Below are positions 1-8,248 of a stretch of DNA of 64,000 nucleotides, one piece after another. The notes below the pieces were generated by a model. That model did not search any database and was not told where the DNA came from. It saw nothing but the letters and a program-made list of their open reading frames with translations. The stretch spans positions 51,318-115,317 of the forward strand of contig JACRJA010000053.1 in the NCBI GenBank assembly GCA_016235745.1. The letters are read 5' to 3'. The translations under genes and the position numbers were made by a program. This stretch comes from Rhodocyclales bacterium. GTDB taxonomy: Bacteria > Pseudomonadota > Gammaproteobacteria > Burkholderiales > Rhodocyclaceae. The stretch's first letter is position 1; every line of letters starts with the position of its first letter.

Positions 1-194
1 TCCACGATTATCCCATTCTGCGCCACTCCGAGATGCCACGGGTGGAAGTGCATCTCGTGCCGAGCGAGGCGTCGCCGAGCGGCGTGGGCGAGCCGGGCAC
101 GCCGCCCATCGCCCCGGCGGTGGCTAACGCGCTCTTCGCCCTGACGGGCAAACGGGTGCGTCGCTTGCCCTTCGCGCGGGAAAGCCTTGCCTGA
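1..194 (+). CDS. Molybdenum hydroxylase large subunit, C-terminal end (partial)
   Basis: Only the last 63 codons are in the window; the gene starts upstream. The fragment contains the [18 protein letters not shown] stretch, which in the xanthine dehydrogenase / aldehyde oxidase family carries the catalytic glutamate (GEPG) next to the molybdopterin cofactor, and it ends with ALTGKR and a short basic tail. That ending is typical of the isoquinoline 1-oxidoreductase beta-subunit (IorB) branch. The next gene, a MocA-type cofactor cytidylyltransferase, overlaps its stop, so the two are probably co-transcribed and functionally linked. The substrate cannot be told from this fragment. Confidence 0.8.
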   Translation, partial: HDYPILRHSEMPRVEVHLVPSEASPSGVGEPGTPPIAPAVANALFALTGKRVRRLPFARESLA

Positions 195-795
195 GGCGGC
201 TGGGATCGCCGCGCTCATCTTGGCGGCGGGGCGGGCGCGGCGGTTCGGGGCGGACAAGCGGTTGGCGCCGCTGCAGCTTGGCGGACGCATCGAGCCGCTC
301 ATCGTCCAGTCGCTGCGGCCCTGGGTCGAGGTCTTCGAACGGGTCGCGGTGGTGCTGCGAGCGGACGACGATGCGCTGCGAAGCGTTTTGGCCGAAACTT
401 TCGCGGATCGCGTGCGCTCGGTCGTATGCGCTCGGGCCGACGAGGGGATGGGGGCGAGCCTTGCCGCAGGCGGTGCCGCCACCGCCGGGGCGGCAGGCTG
501 GGTCGTCGGGCTCGCCGACATGCCTTGGGTGCCGCGAGCGGCGATCGCGGGAGTGCGCGACGCGCTCGCCGCGGGCGCAGCGCTCGCGGCGGCCTGCCGC
601 GCCGGCCGGCGAGGACATCCCGTCGGTTTCGCCGCCTGTTATCGGGCGGAACTGTTGGATTCGACGGGCGAGGTGGGGGCCCGTCTTCTCCTTCGACGCG
701 ACGCCGAGCGCATGGCCGGCGTCGCGGTCGACGACGAAGGCATTTTCGCCGACGTCGATACCCCACAAGACCTCTGCCTTTTTCGGAGCCAATGA
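187..795 (+). CDS. MocA/MobA-like molybdenum cofactor nucleotidyltransferase
   Basis: The 202-residue protein opens with the nucleotidyltransferase signature [15 protein letters not shown] (about residues 10-24), which binds CTP or GTP, and has the metal-binding LADMPW motif near residue 110. This fits the MocA branch, which makes molybdopterin cytosine dinucleotide for xanthine-dehydrogenase-type enzymes, and the neighbouring hydroxylase subunit supports that. The first usable start is a TTG at 187 that overlaps the upstream stop by 8 bases; no in-frame ATG lies nearby. The C-terminal [10 protein letters not shown] motif is normal for the family, so the protein looks complete. Cytidylyl versus guanylyl specificity is inferred from context. 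Confidence 0.85.
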   Translation: MPEAAGIAALILAAGRARRFGADKRLAPLQLGGRIEPLIVQSLRPWVEVFERVAVVLRADDDALRSVLAETFADRVRSVVCARADEGMGASLAAGGAATAGAAGWVVGLADMPWVPRAAIAGVRDALAAGAALAAACRAGRRGHPVGFAACYRAELLDSTGEVGARLLLRRDAERMAGVAVDDEGIFADVDTPQDLCLFRSQ

Positions 796-1391
796 TGAAG
801 AAAACCGCCGTGACCGAAGTGCCAATCCACCCCTTGATCGCCGAGCGCTGGAGTGGCCGTGCCTTCGACGAGACCCAGGCCGTGACGCGCGAGCAGCTGC
901 TCTCGCTGCTCGAGGCGGCGCGCTGGGCGCCGTCGTGCTATGGCGATCAGCCCTGGCGCTTCGTCGTGTGGCATCGCACCCAGGATCCCCAGGGATGGAA
1001 GCAGGCGTTCGCCACGCTGTGGCCGTTCAACCAAGCTTGGGTGAAGCGCGCCTCGCTCCTGGTGCTGGTCTGCGCCGATCCCCTCTTTTCCTATAACGGC
1101 GAACCCAACGCCTGGGCCGAATACGACTGTGGTGCCGCGGCCGAGAACCTCTGCTTGCAGGCGGTGGCGCTGGGGTTGATGTCGCACCCCATGGCCGGGT
1201 TCGACGCTCAGGCCCTCCGTGCCGTGGCCGGCGTGCCGGAGCGCTACAAGGTCATTTCGCTCATCGCTGTGGGCCATCCGGCGGCGCCGGACGTGCTCGA
1301 CGGAGATCTGGCCGAGAAAGAACGCGCCCCGCGCGAGCGCCGGCCGCTGGCTGAGCTCTGTTTCGCGGGCAAATGGGGCAGCCCTTTGTAA
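792..1391 (+). CDS. Nitroreductase family protein
   Basis: This 199-residue FMN-dependent nitroreductase-like protein has the N-terminal RWSGRAFD motif and the EAARWAPSCYGDQPWRFVV segment (about residues 37-55), which hold FMN in this family, and a C-terminal LIAVGHP segment. Start ATG 792 overlaps the stop of the preceding gene, and a second in-frame ATG follows at 795, so the three genes form one transcription unit. The RSxRxF motif is read here as RWSGRAF, an accepted variant. The substrate is unknown; quinones, nitroaromatics or a thiazole-type reaction are all possible in the family. Confidence 0.85.
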   Translation: MMKKTAVTEVPIHPLIAERWSGRAFDETQAVTREQLLSLLEAARWAPSCYGDQPWRFVVWHRTQDPQGWKQAFATLWPFNQAWVKRASLLVLVCADPLFSYNGEPNAWAEYDCGAAAENLCLQAVALGLMSHPMAGFDAQALRAVAGVPERYKVISLIAVGHPAAPDVLDGDLAEKERAPRERRPLAELCFAGKWGSPL

Positions 1392-1440
1392 CGCAATATC
1401 ATTGTTTTGTCTCTGTGGCTTCCCTTTGCCCCACTGGTAC

Positions 1441-1481
1441 GGCCATCCTCTGGCACCGATTCCCCCCGGTGGAGGATGGCC
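1441..1481. repeat. Inverted repeat / stem-loop downstream of nitroreductase
   Basis: GGCCATCCTC (1441-1450) is complementary to GAGGATGGCC (1472-1481), and inside it CACCG (1454-1458) can pair with CGGTG (1467-1471). The stem begins 50 bp after the nitroreductase stop, so it could act in transcription termination. It lacks a following T-run, however, and may instead be the relic of a mobile element. Confidence 0.5.
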
Positions 1482-1507
1482 GGGTTCCCTCAGGTGTGCG
1501 AGGGAGT

Positions 1508-1541
1508 CATGAGGGCGCGCAGTAGGTTGTTCGCGGCGCCC
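1508..1541. repeat. Dispersed 34-bp segment, copy A
   Basis: These 34 bases match 56750-56783 in the same orientation at 29 of 34 positions, with the core GCGCAGTAGGT shared exactly. The similarity stops abruptly on both sides. Both copies lie in non-coding DNA. The identity of the element is unknown. Confidence 0.5.
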
Positions 1542-1981
1542 ATGCGTCTCGCGCAGATCACGGCCAGTATCGGTGTGTCTTTGCCAAGCAGGATCAGCTA
1601 GCCGATTGGCAAGGGTGTAAAAACGCTTCGAAAAGCTGCAACTGCACCGCAAGCCTCGGAACGGTCTGAACATCTATGCTCGGTTTGCGCAGTTTCGGGG
1701 CATCGGAAGTCGCGGAGACTTCGCGGCTACTTGTTGGAAGATCCTCGAGTCCTGGTCAGCGATACGCCACAGAACAACCCTTGTCTGCCGGCATCGTCCG
1801 CCGATTTGGGGCAGGAAAGCACATATCGGCAATCTGCCCAGCCCGGCGGCTGGGAGCGACTACTTTGCACAAATGCGGGGCCGGGCTGATCAAGCCCGAT
1901 TCCATCCACCATCACGAGCAGGTCGTCAGAGAGCAAGGGGGCAGATTTCACTGTCGCCAGGGGATCGCTTTCTGACGTCGC

Positions 1982-2026
1982 TTGACAATCCCGATTCATC
2001 ATACTGTCACATCGAGTCAGTACACT
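1982..2026 (+). promoter_or_regulatory. Putative phn operon promoter/operator region
   Basis: A perfect -35 hexamer TTGACA lies at 1982-1987. No well-spaced -10 is obvious; CATACT (2000-2005) is too close and TACACT (2021-2026) too far. TACTG (2002-2006) and CAGTA (2018-2022) form a short inverted repeat that could be a PhnF operator, and CTGTCAC (2004-2010) resembles one half of a Pho box. These readings overlap and none is proven. Confidence 0.35.
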
Positions 2027-2054
2027 CCTCACAACTTCATGTGGGGATGTCTAG

Positions 2055-2783
2055 ATGAGTCTTGTGGCTCTGCAACGAAATGGCGGTGAGGCGATCTATA
2101 GCCAGATCGCAAAATTGCTCAAGGAAGAGATCGCTTCGTTTCTGACTCCGGGGGAACGCTTGCCTTCGGAAAACGAGCTGGCGGAGCGTTTCGGCGTCAA
2201 CCGGCATACCGTTCGCCGTGCCGTCGAGGACTTGATCGCCGCCGGTCTGCTGGAGCGCCGCCATGGCAAAGGCACTTTCGTGCTCGACGCCCCTGCCGAC
2301 TACGTGCTGGGCAGCGGTACGCGCTTTACGGAAAACTTCGAATCACTCGGAAAGACGGCCAGCAGCCGCATTCTGCGAAAACTGGTGATCCCGGCCCGCG
2401 GTGGTGTCGCCAATCGCCTGAAACTCGCCGAAAACGACCCCGTTATCTGGATCGAATCTCTGCGCCTGGCCGACGACCAGCCAATCTGTGTCATCTCACA
2501 TTTCCTGCCGCAGCGTCCCATTCCCGAATTGCTCGACGAGTATCACGGCGGTTCGCTGCACGAATATCTGGCCGTCCACCATGGACTGAAGCTGCGGCGG
2601 ATCGAAAGCCTGGTCAGCGCGGCGCTCCCGCAAGGAGACGATGCCTCGCTACTGGGCATGCCCCAGAACCAACCGGTGCTGCGGGTCAAAAGCGTCAATG
2701 TAGGCGAACGGGATGGAACCCCGCTCGAATACGCCCTGACCCGGTTTCGCGCCGACCGGATCCAACTGCGCATCAATCCTTGA
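2055..2783 (+). CDS. phnF: GntR/HutC-family phosphonate regulator PhnF
   Basis: The protein has 242 residues. The N-terminal winged helix (about residues 10-75) contains the GntR signature GERLPSENELAERFGVNRHTVRRAVEDL in outline, followed by GKGTFV. The rest is a UTRA ligand-binding domain (about 95-235) ending in LEYALTRFRAD, the usual HutC-subfamily finish. PhnF represses C-P lyase operons in bacteria studied so far and responds to phosphate or phosphonate supply. It is the first gene of the cluster, 35 bp ahead of phnD, so it probably autoregulates the operon. Start ATG 2055 gives the normal family length. Confidence 0.9.
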   Translation: MSLVALQRNGGEAIYSQIAKLLKEEIASFLTPGERLPSENELAERFGVNRHTVRRAVEDLIAAGLLERRHGKGTFVLDAPADYVLGSGTRFTENFESLGKTASSRILRKLVIPARGGVANRLKLAENDPVIWIESLRLADDQPICVISHFLPQRPIPELLDEYHGGSLHEYLAVHHGLKLRRIESLVSAALPQGDDASLLGMPQNQPVLRVKSVNVGERDGTPLEYALTRFRADRIQLRINP

Positions 2784-2818
2784 CCGTCCTATTGATCAAC
2801 CTTACGGGAGCTACTGCA

Positions 2819-3691
2819 ATGTATTTGAAACCCGCCCTTTCGGCAAGTGCGCTGGCGCTGGCCTTGTCGTTGACTGCCGTATCCGCGCAGGCTCGCGATA
2901 TCGTCATGGGCCTGATTCCGGCCGAAAACAACGAAGAAATGGTACAGAAATTCGAACCGATGCGCCAGCACCTGGAAAAGAAGTTGGGCGTGAAGGTAAA
3001 AGTATTCACCGCCACTGACTACGCTGGCGTGATCGAAGCCATGAAGAAGAAGCGCGTCGACATAGCCTGGTTCGGCCCGCTTTCCTATTACCTGGCCGAA
3101 CAGGAAGCCGGCGCGGAAGCCTTTGCCGTCGGCATCCGCGAAGGCAGCAGCTCACATACCTACAAAAGCCTCATCATCGCCCCCTGCGACTCCGGCATCA
3201 AGTCGATCAAGGACCTGAAGGGCAAGAGCGTGGCTTTCGTCGATCCTGCCTCGACCTCGGGCGGCCTGATGCCTACCTACATGGTCAAGAAAGAAACCGG
3301 CATGATGCCGCAGGACTTCTTTGGGAAGTTCACCTACGCCGGTTCCCACGACGCCGCCGAGCTGGCGGTCAAGAACAAGACCGTCGATGCCGCCGCCGAC
3401 AACGACATCACCTACGAAAAAATGCTCGCCAACGGCCTCATCAGCAAAGAGACCAACTGCGTGATCAAGGAGTCCGATCCGCTGCCCGGCTCACCGCTGG
3501 TCTATCGGGGCGACCTGCCGGCCGACATGAAGGCGAAGATTCAGGACGCCATCCTGACCGCCCACAAGGACATCAAGGTCACCGGCTACGGCAACCTGAG
3601 CCATTACGTGGCCGTCAGCCCGAAGGACTATCAGATGATTCGCGACATGGTCAAGGAACTGGGCCTGCAGAAGAAAGACTTGCTCAAGTAA
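2819..3691 (+). CDS. phnD: Phosphonate ABC transporter periplasmic binding protein PhnD
   Basis: This 290-residue solute-binding protein has a signal peptide with a hydrophobic core at residues 8-20 and a likely cleavage after AQA (about residue 24). The mature part begins DIVMGLIPAEN. It contains the PhnD-family DYAGVIEAMKKKRVDIAWFGP segment (around residues 75-95) and VDPASTSGG (about 138-146), which line the phosphonate pocket. I chose ATG 2819 because GGAG sits 9 bases upstream and the signal peptide starts there; a longer frame from 2780 would add 13 residues ahead of it. It delivers phosphonates to PhnC-E1-E2. Confidence 0.93.
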   Translation: MYLKPALSASALALALSLTAVSAQARDIVMGLIPAENNEEMVQKFEPMRQHLEKKLGVKVKVFTATDYAGVIEAMKKKRVDIAWFGPLSYYLAEQEAGAEAFAVGIREGSSSHTYKSLIIAPCDSGIKSIKDLKGKSVAFVDPASTSGGLMPTYMVKKETGMMPQDFFGKFTYAGSHDAAELAVKNKTVDAAADNDITYEKMLANGLISKETNCVIKESDPLPGSPLVYRGDLPADMKAKIQDAILTAHKDIKVTGYGNLSHYVAVSPKDYQMIRDMVKELGLQKKDLLK

Positions 3692-3710
3692 GGGCAAGTA
3701 ACGCATGGGA

Positions 3711-3735
3711 AAGGCAGGCCGTTTCGGTCTGCCTT
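3711..3735 (+). promoter_or_regulatory. Intercistronic stem-loop between phnD and phnC
   Basis: AAGGCAGGCCG (3711-3721), loop TTT, then CGGTCTGCCTT (3725-3735) form an 11-bp stem with one G-T pair. There is no T-run, so it is not a classical terminator. Such hairpins after a binding-protein gene usually protect the upstream mRNA, which would let PhnD be made in excess over the membrane components. Confidence 0.65.
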
Positions 3736-3756
3736 CCTCGGAAAAGGAGAAAGTTC

Positions 3757-4536
3757 ATGTCCGCGATTTCCATCCAATCCGTATCCAAGCGTTTCCCGAA
3801 CGGCTTCGAAGCTCTGAAGGGCATCGATGCGGAGATTCGATCCGGCAGTTTCACCGTCGTGCTAGGCCCCAGCGGCGCCGGTAAGTCCACCCTGTTGCGG
3901 CTGATGAATGGCCTCGAAACCCCGACCACGGGCATGGTACGCATCGATGGCGAGATCGTCGATAGGCGCAAAGTACGCCACATCCGTTCTCGGGTCGCCA
4001 TGGTGTTTCAGCAATTCAACCTGGTAGATCGCCTCTCCGTCGTCACCAACGTTCTGACCGGCCGCCTGGCGCACCGCTCTTGGGTGGGCAGTGTGTTCTA
4101 CCTCTTCCGCCAGGAGGACCTGGGCATTGCACGGGAAGCGCTCTGCCGCGTGGGTCTGATCGACAAGGCCTGGAGCCGCGCCGACAAACTGTCGGGGGGA
4201 CAGCAGCAGCGCGTCGGCATCGCGCGGGCGCTGGCCCAACGGCCCAAGGTCATCCTGGCCGACGAACCGGTCGCCAGTCTCGATCCCGTATCGAGCGAGG
4301 AGATCATGACGCTGCTGCGCGAAATCTGCGACCGCGACGGCATCACGGTCGTGGTCAATCTGCATCAGGTGGATCTGGCGCGGCGGTTTGCCGACCGCAT
4401 CATCGGCATGAACGGCGGGAGGATCGTTTTCGACGGCAAGCCCGAAGAAATGACGCAGTCGGTGCTGCGTACCATCTACCAACGGGAAGGGATCGAAGAT
4501 GACACCAGCCTTGATATGGCGCTGGCCTACGCCTAA
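3757..4536 (+). CDS. phnC: Phosphonate ABC transporter ATPase PhnC
   Basis: This is a 259-residue ABC ATPase. The Walker A motif GPSGAGKST lies at residues 37-45, the Q-loop in MVFQQFNLV, the signature LSGGQQQRVGIARAL in mid-protein, Walker B as VILADEPVASLDP, and a VNLHQVD H-loop. The VDRLSVVTNVLTGRL segment is typical of PhnC. It powers phosphonate import with PhnD, PhnE1 and PhnE2. A GGAG ribosome site precedes ATG 3757 by about 10 bases. The end overlaps phnE1 by 38 bases, implying translational coupling. Confidence 0.94.
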   Translation: MSAISIQSVSKRFPNGFEALKGIDAEIRSGSFTVVLGPSGAGKSTLLRLMNGLETPTTGMVRIDGEIVDRRKVRHIRSRVAMVFQQFNLVDRLSVVTNVLTGRLAHRSWVGSVFYLFRQEDLGIAREALCRVGLIDKAWSRADKLSGGQQQRVGIARALAQRPKVILADEPVASLDPVSSEEIMTLLREICDRDGITVVVNLHQVDLARRFADRIIGMNGGRIVFDGKPEEMTQSVLRTIYQREGIEDDTSLDMALAYA

Positions 4537-5314
4537 CGGCCTGCCGCCGCTGCCCCTGGTCGGCGGCGTGCTGGCGCTGCTCGCCGGTCTCTGGCTGACC
4601 GCGCCGATCGTGGAGGTGGATTTCGTCCGTCTCATTGGTTCCTTTGGCAGGATGCTCGCCTTCGCCGGGCAGATGTTCGTCACGCCGGACTGGGAGTATG
4701 TGCCGCAACTGCTGGCGAAGATGCTGGAGACCATTGAAATGACGGTGCTGAGTACCGCCATCGCCATCGTCGTCAGTTTGCCGCTGGGTATCCTCGCCGC
4801 CAGCAATGCCACGCCGCATCCGGTGGTCTATCGGCTTACGCGCGACCTGTTGAGCCTGATGCGCGCGCTGCCGGAACTGGTCTGGGCGCTGGTCTTCGTG
4901 TCGGCGGTCGGCCTGGGCCCCTTGCCGGGCGTCATGGCTCTGGCCTTCGTGACCGTCGGCTTCATGGGCAAGTTTTTCGCCGAGTCCATCGAGGTGGTGG
5001 ATCACAAGGCGGTGGAAGGGGTGCGGGCGCACGGCGCGGGCTGGCTGCAGGTGCGCCTGTTCGCCATGCTGCCGCAGGCCTTGCCTGACTTCGTAGGCAC
5101 GGTGATGTACATCCTCGACCACAACCTGCGCGCGGCTGCCATTCTCGGCCTGGTCGGCGCGGGCGGCATCGGCTACGACCTGGTGATGTCGATGCGCCTG
5201 TTCCAGTACGACCGGCTGCTGCTGATCGCGCTGGCTATCTATGTGGTGGTCACCGTCCTTGATCGCGCGTCCGATCGCCTGCGCAGCCGCATCATCCACG
5301 GGAGACGGGCATGA
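4499..5314 (+). CDS. phnE1: Phosphonate ABC transporter permease PhnE (first copy)
   Basis: A 271-residue inner-membrane permease with about six hydrophobic segments. It has the PhnE/BPD-transport EAA-type loop around GVRAHGAGWLQV, the LLSLMRALPELVWALVFV segment typical of PhnE, and a C-terminal LGLVGAGGIGYDL motif. ATG 4499 lies inside phnC, giving a 38-base overlap; a later start would remove the first conserved residues. A second, related permease follows directly, so the channel is probably a PhnE1-PhnE2 heterodimer rather than the homodimer described in simpler systems. Confidence 0.92.
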   Translation: MTPALIWRWPTPNGLPPLPLVGGVLALLAGLWLTAPIVEVDFVRLIGSFGRMLAFAGQMFVTPDWEYVPQLLAKMLETIEMTVLSTAIAIVVSLPLGILAASNATPHPVVYRLTRDLLSLMRALPELVWALVFVSAVGLGPLPGVMALAFVTVGFMGKFFAESIEVVDHKAVEGVRAHGAGWLQVRLFAMLPQALPDFVGTVMYILDHNLRAAAILGLVGAGGIGYDLVMSMRLFQYDRLLLIALAIYVVVTVLDRASDRLRSRIIHGRRA

Positions 5315-6114
5315 ACGTCCACGACCTGAAATCGGCTCGTCCGCAGCCGCTCCCGCCCAAGCCACGTAACCCGATGCCGGTCTGGGTGGCGGCGACGCTG
5401 GCCATGCTCTGGCTGATCGTGTGGGACCTGGAAATTTCGTTCGAGACCCTGGCCTACGGGGTCGAGGACATGGCCGAATATTTCAGCCGCTACGGGCAAC
5501 CCGATTTCACGGACTTGTCTAGATATCTGTACCTCATGGGAGTCACCCTGGCCACTGCGCTGTGGGGCACGGTGTTCGCCCTGTTGGTGGCGTTCTTCCT
5601 GGCGCCGCTGGCCGCGCGCAACTTCGCACCCAATGTCGTGACCTACCGCATCGCCCGGGAAACCCTCAATTTCATGCGCGCCATGCCCGACCTGCTGCTG
5701 GCCCTGATCTTCGTTGCCGCGCTTGGGTTGGGGCCGTTGCCTGGCGCGCTGGCGCTCGGGGTACATACGGCAGGTTTTCTCGGCAAGTTCTTCGCCGAAA
5801 GCCTGGAACGGGTGGACAAAGGCGTTTGCGAGGGCGTGGCATCTACCGGTGCCAACTTCGCACAGATGGTCATGTATGCCGGCTGGCCATCCATTCTGCG
5901 CGAGGCCCTGGGTTACGTCCTCTACATCCTGGACCGCAACGTCCGGATGGCGTCGGTGCTCGGATTGGTCGGCGCCGGTGGCATCGGCCTGGCGCTGCAC
6001 GACACCTTGCGCCTGTTCGACTATGGCCAGTCGGCGGCGCTGATCCTGGTCATCTTGGCCACCATTTTGATCATCGACTACGCCTCGGCGTGGCTGCGCA
6101 GGAGATTGGATTGA
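5311..6114 (+). CDS. phnE2: Phosphonate ABC transporter permease PhnE (second copy)
   Basis: This 267-residue permease is homologous to PhnE1: it has RETLNFMRAMPDLLLALIFVAALGLGPLPG in the same place as the PhnE1 motif, GKFFAESLERVDKG, and LGLVGAGGIGLAL near the C-terminus. A single hydrophobic helix follows a proline-rich basic N-terminus of about 25 residues. ATG 5311 overlaps the phnE1 stop by 4 bases and its own stop overlaps phnG. Tandem phnE genes are known in several Proteobacteria. Confidence 0.92.
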   Translation: MNVHDLKSARPQPLPPKPRNPMPVWVAATLAMLWLIVWDLEISFETLAYGVEDMAEYFSRYGQPDFTDLSRYLYLMGVTLATALWGTVFALLVAFFLAPLAARNFAPNVVTYRIARETLNFMRAMPDLLLALIFVAALGLGPLPGALALGVHTAGFLGKFFAESLERVDKGVCEGVASTGANFAQMVMYAGWPSILREALGYVLYILDRNVRMASVLGLVGAGGIGLALHDTLRLFDYGQSAALILVILATILIIDYASAWLRRRLD

Positions 6115-6581
6115 TGAACCTGGAAAGGAAAGACTGGATTCGGGCGCTGACCGCCCATCCGGCCACCGTATTGAATGCACTGGCCGAGGACGTGACGGCC
6201 GGTTGCGACGTGAAGTTCAAGAGCCTGCCGCAGGCGGGCCTGGGGCTGCTGACCCTGACCGACGGAGCCTTCCACGAGCCCTATTACCTCGGCGAGTTTC
6301 CGCTGTCTGCGTGCAGCATCGAACTCTCCCTGTCTGATGGTCGGCAAGCTGCGGGCGGTGCACAGGTGATGGCTGACGATGCGGAACTGGCCCGTTCGCT
6401 GGCCATACTCGACGCCGTCCTGGCCGCTCGGTTTCCCGGCTGGGAGCGCGTATCGGCCCACATTGAGTCTGGAGCGAGCAGGCGCGCCGAGGAGGACCGC
6501 CGCCGTCGTGTCATGCTCGCTGCGACACGGGTCGACTTTGCGATGCTGAACAACGCGGAGGATGACGACGATGAATGTTGA
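6114..6581 (+). CDS. phnG: C-P lyase core subunit PhnG
   Basis: This is a 155-residue PhnG. Together with PhnH, PhnI and PhnJ it forms the C-P lyase core, in which PhnI with PhnG and PhnH attach the phosphonate to ribose C1 of ATP, displacing adenine. The EPYYLGEFPLSACSIEL segment (about residues 58-74) is the family's conserved block. The C-terminus is unusually acidic (EDDDDEC). ATG 6114 overlaps the phnE2 stop by one base. Its 3' end overlaps the start region of phnH. Confidence 0.92.
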   Translation: MNLERKDWIRALTAHPATVLNALAEDVTAGCDVKFKSLPQAGLGLLTLTDGAFHEPYYLGEFPLSACSIELSLSDGRQAAGGAQVMADDAELARSLAILDAVLAARFPGWERVSAHIESGASRRAEEDRRRRVMLAATRVDFAMLNNAEDDDDEC

Positions 6582-7134
6582 ACCCATCTGGCAGGCAGAC
6601 GTCCAGCAGCGCGTTTTCCGTGAATTGGTCGAAGCATTCTCACGACCCGGCGACATCAGGGAGATCGGTGACTGCATCGATGGTGCCGCCGCGCAACGCG
6701 CCGTGCTGGCTACTTTGATGGACGGGGAAATGACGCTGGCCGACCCCCACGGGCAAATCGAACCGGCAGACTGGCCCTTACTTCAGGCCAAACCGGAATC
6801 CGTCGAACGTGCCCGTTACATCGTGGCCGACGGGCATCGTGCCCCCGATTTTCAGCCGATGCTGGGCTCTCTGGAGTCTCCGGAGTTCGGGGCGACCATT
6901 CTCGTCGGAATCGATGGCGTGGGCGAAGGCGCCTTGACCCTGGAACTCGAAGGGCCGGGGGTCAATGGCCGGCGAACGCTGTGCCTGGCAGGACTGCATC
7001 CCGACTGGCTGGTACGCCGCGCCGACTGGGTTGGTAGTTTCCCACTGGGGGTCGACCTGCTGTTTTCGGATGCGCGGTGCCTTGTCGCGCTGCCGCGCAC
7101 TACGCATATCCGCATTTCTGGAAAGGCTTTTTGA
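6571..7134 (+). CDS. phnH: C-P lyase subunit PhnH
   Basis: A 187-residue PhnH, the PLP-transferase-like fold subunit that lacks PLP and completes the PhnGHIJ core. The opening segment with QQRVFRELVEAFSRPGDI and the closing FPLGVDLLFSD...LPRTT block are characteristic. Two in-frame ATGs exist, 6562 and 6571. I chose 6571 because the GGAG at 6557-6560 is 10 bases from it but only 1 base from 6562. Either way it overlaps phnG, consistent with coupled translation. Confidence 0.92.
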   Translation: MNVEPIWQADVQQRVFRELVEAFSRPGDIREIGDCIDGAAAQRAVLATLMDGEMTLADPHGQIEPADWPLLQAKPESVERARYIVADGHRAPDFQPMLGSLESPEFGATILVGIDGVGEGALTLELEGPGVNGRRTLCLAGLHPDWLVRRADWVGSFPLGVDLLFSDARCLVALPRTTHIRISGKAF

Positions 7135-7135
7135 C

Positions 7136-8248
7136 ATGAGTTACGTTGCCATCAAGGGCGGCGGCCAGGCCATCGCCGGCGCTGCCGCCGTCAGCGAATA
7201 CCTGCGCACCGAAGAAGGGCTGGGCAATACCGGCGCCGAACCGCTCGCGATCGATGCCATTCTTCATCAACTGCGCCATCTGGTGGATCGCGTCGTCTCC
7301 GAAGGTGGGGTATACCACCCGCGATTCGCCGCGCTCGCCATCAAGCAGAGTATGGGCGACACGCTGGAAGCCGCCTTCGCCTTGCGCGCCTGGCGTTCCA
7401 CCCGGCCGCGCCTGTCTGAGACCCCGCCGCTCGACACTTCAAGGATGCGCCTGATTCGCCGCATCTCGGCCGCCTTCAAGGACATTCCCGGCGGCCAGAT
7501 GCTGGGGCCGACGCCGGACTATGCCCTGCGCCTGCTGCGGCTGGAGCTGATGGATGAATCGCCGGATGCCTTCCGGGCCGTGGCCCGTAACTGGCTGGAG
7601 AAGTGCCCCGAGGCGGAACTGCCCGACACTTTCCCCAAGGTGCTCGACGCCCTGCGTGCGGAAGGTTTGCTGCCACCGGTCAGCGCGACTCGCGGTCAGA
7701 CGGCCTTCGACATCACCCGCGAGCCGCTGGTGTTCCCCGTGCCGCGTTCGGCTCAGCTTGCCACCATGGCGCGGGCGGAAACCGGCTCGCTGCTGGCGAT
7801 CGCCTATTCCAACATGCGCGGTTACGGCGACGTGCACCCGACGGTGGCGGAGCTGCGGGTCGGCTATCTGCCGGTGATGCTGCCGCACCCGGTCACCGGT
7901 GAGTTCGTTGAAGCCGGCGAGGTGCTGATCACGGAATGTGAAGTGGTTGCCATGTACGAAGCCGACGAGGCCGGCGGCAAACCCGTGTTCACCATCGGCT
8001 ACGGAGCGTGTTTTGGTCACAACGAGGTCAAGGCGATCTCCATGGCCATTCTCGACCGCGCGCTGCAGAAAGGCATGAAGGACGGCGCGAACAATCCTTC
8101 CGAAGACCCGGAGTTCGTCCTGCTTCATGTCGATGGCGTCGACTCCATGGGTTTTGCATCGCATTACAAGATGCCGCACTACGTCACCTTCCAGTCCGAC
8201 CTGGATCGCCTGCGCACCACGCAACAAAAGTCAGGGGAGCCCGCATGA
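7136..8248 (+). CDS. phnI: C-P lyase subunit PhnI
   Basis: A 370-residue PhnI, the nucleosidase-like subunit that, with PhnG and PhnH, converts ATP and phosphonate to ribose 1-phosphonate 5-triphosphate. It begins MSYVAIKGGGQAI, the usual family start, and contains HPTVAELRVGYLPV and the C-terminal VDGVDSMGFASHYKMPHYVTF block. ATG 7136 lies one base after the phnH stop. The length matches known PhnI proteins, and the 3' end overlaps phnJ by 4 bases. Confidence 0.95.
   Translation: MSYVAIKGGGQAIAGAAAVSEYLRTEEGLGNTGAEPLAIDAILHQLRHLVDRVVSEGGVYHPRFAALAIKQSMGDTLEAAFALRAWRSTRPRLSETPPLDTSRMRLIRRISAAFKDIPGGQMLGPTPDYALRLLRLELMDESPDAFRAVARNWLEKCPEAELPDTFPKVLDALRAEGLLPPVSATRGQTAFDITREPLVFPVPRSAQLATMARAETGSLLAIAYSNMRGYGDVHPTVAELRVGYLPVMLPHPVTGEFVEAGEVLITECEVVAMYEADEAGGKPVFTIGYGACFGHNEVKAISMAILDRALQKGMKDGANNPSEDPEFVLLHVDGVDSMGFASHYKMPHYVTFQSDLDRLRTTQQKSGEPA

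Larger units (their letters stand above)
1392..2054. other. Gene-poor junction, 663 bp, with degenerate fragments
   Basis: No convincing gene lies between the nitroreductase and phnF. The stretch is less GC-rich than the DNA to its left. It holds an inverted repeat (1441-1481), a 34-bp segment repeated elsewhere in the window (1508-1541) and, at its right end, the promoter region of phnF. On the minus strand about 35 codons (1598 to 1494) read through to a stop with LGKDTPILAVICARRMGAA, which looks like the C-terminal remnant of some protein I cannot name. The region is the left edge of the lower-GC phn block and may mark an old insertion junction. Confidence 0.5.

Noticed and set aside
1982..2026. 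A PhoB (Pho box) promoter for phn
   Set aside because: Only one CTGTCAC half-site is visible and no second half at the 11-base period, so it was kept as a weak remark only.
1676..2058. Several short open frames (60-100 codons) on both strands before phnF
   Set aside because: No family resemblance and no ribosome sites; they are probably chance frames in a degenerate junction.
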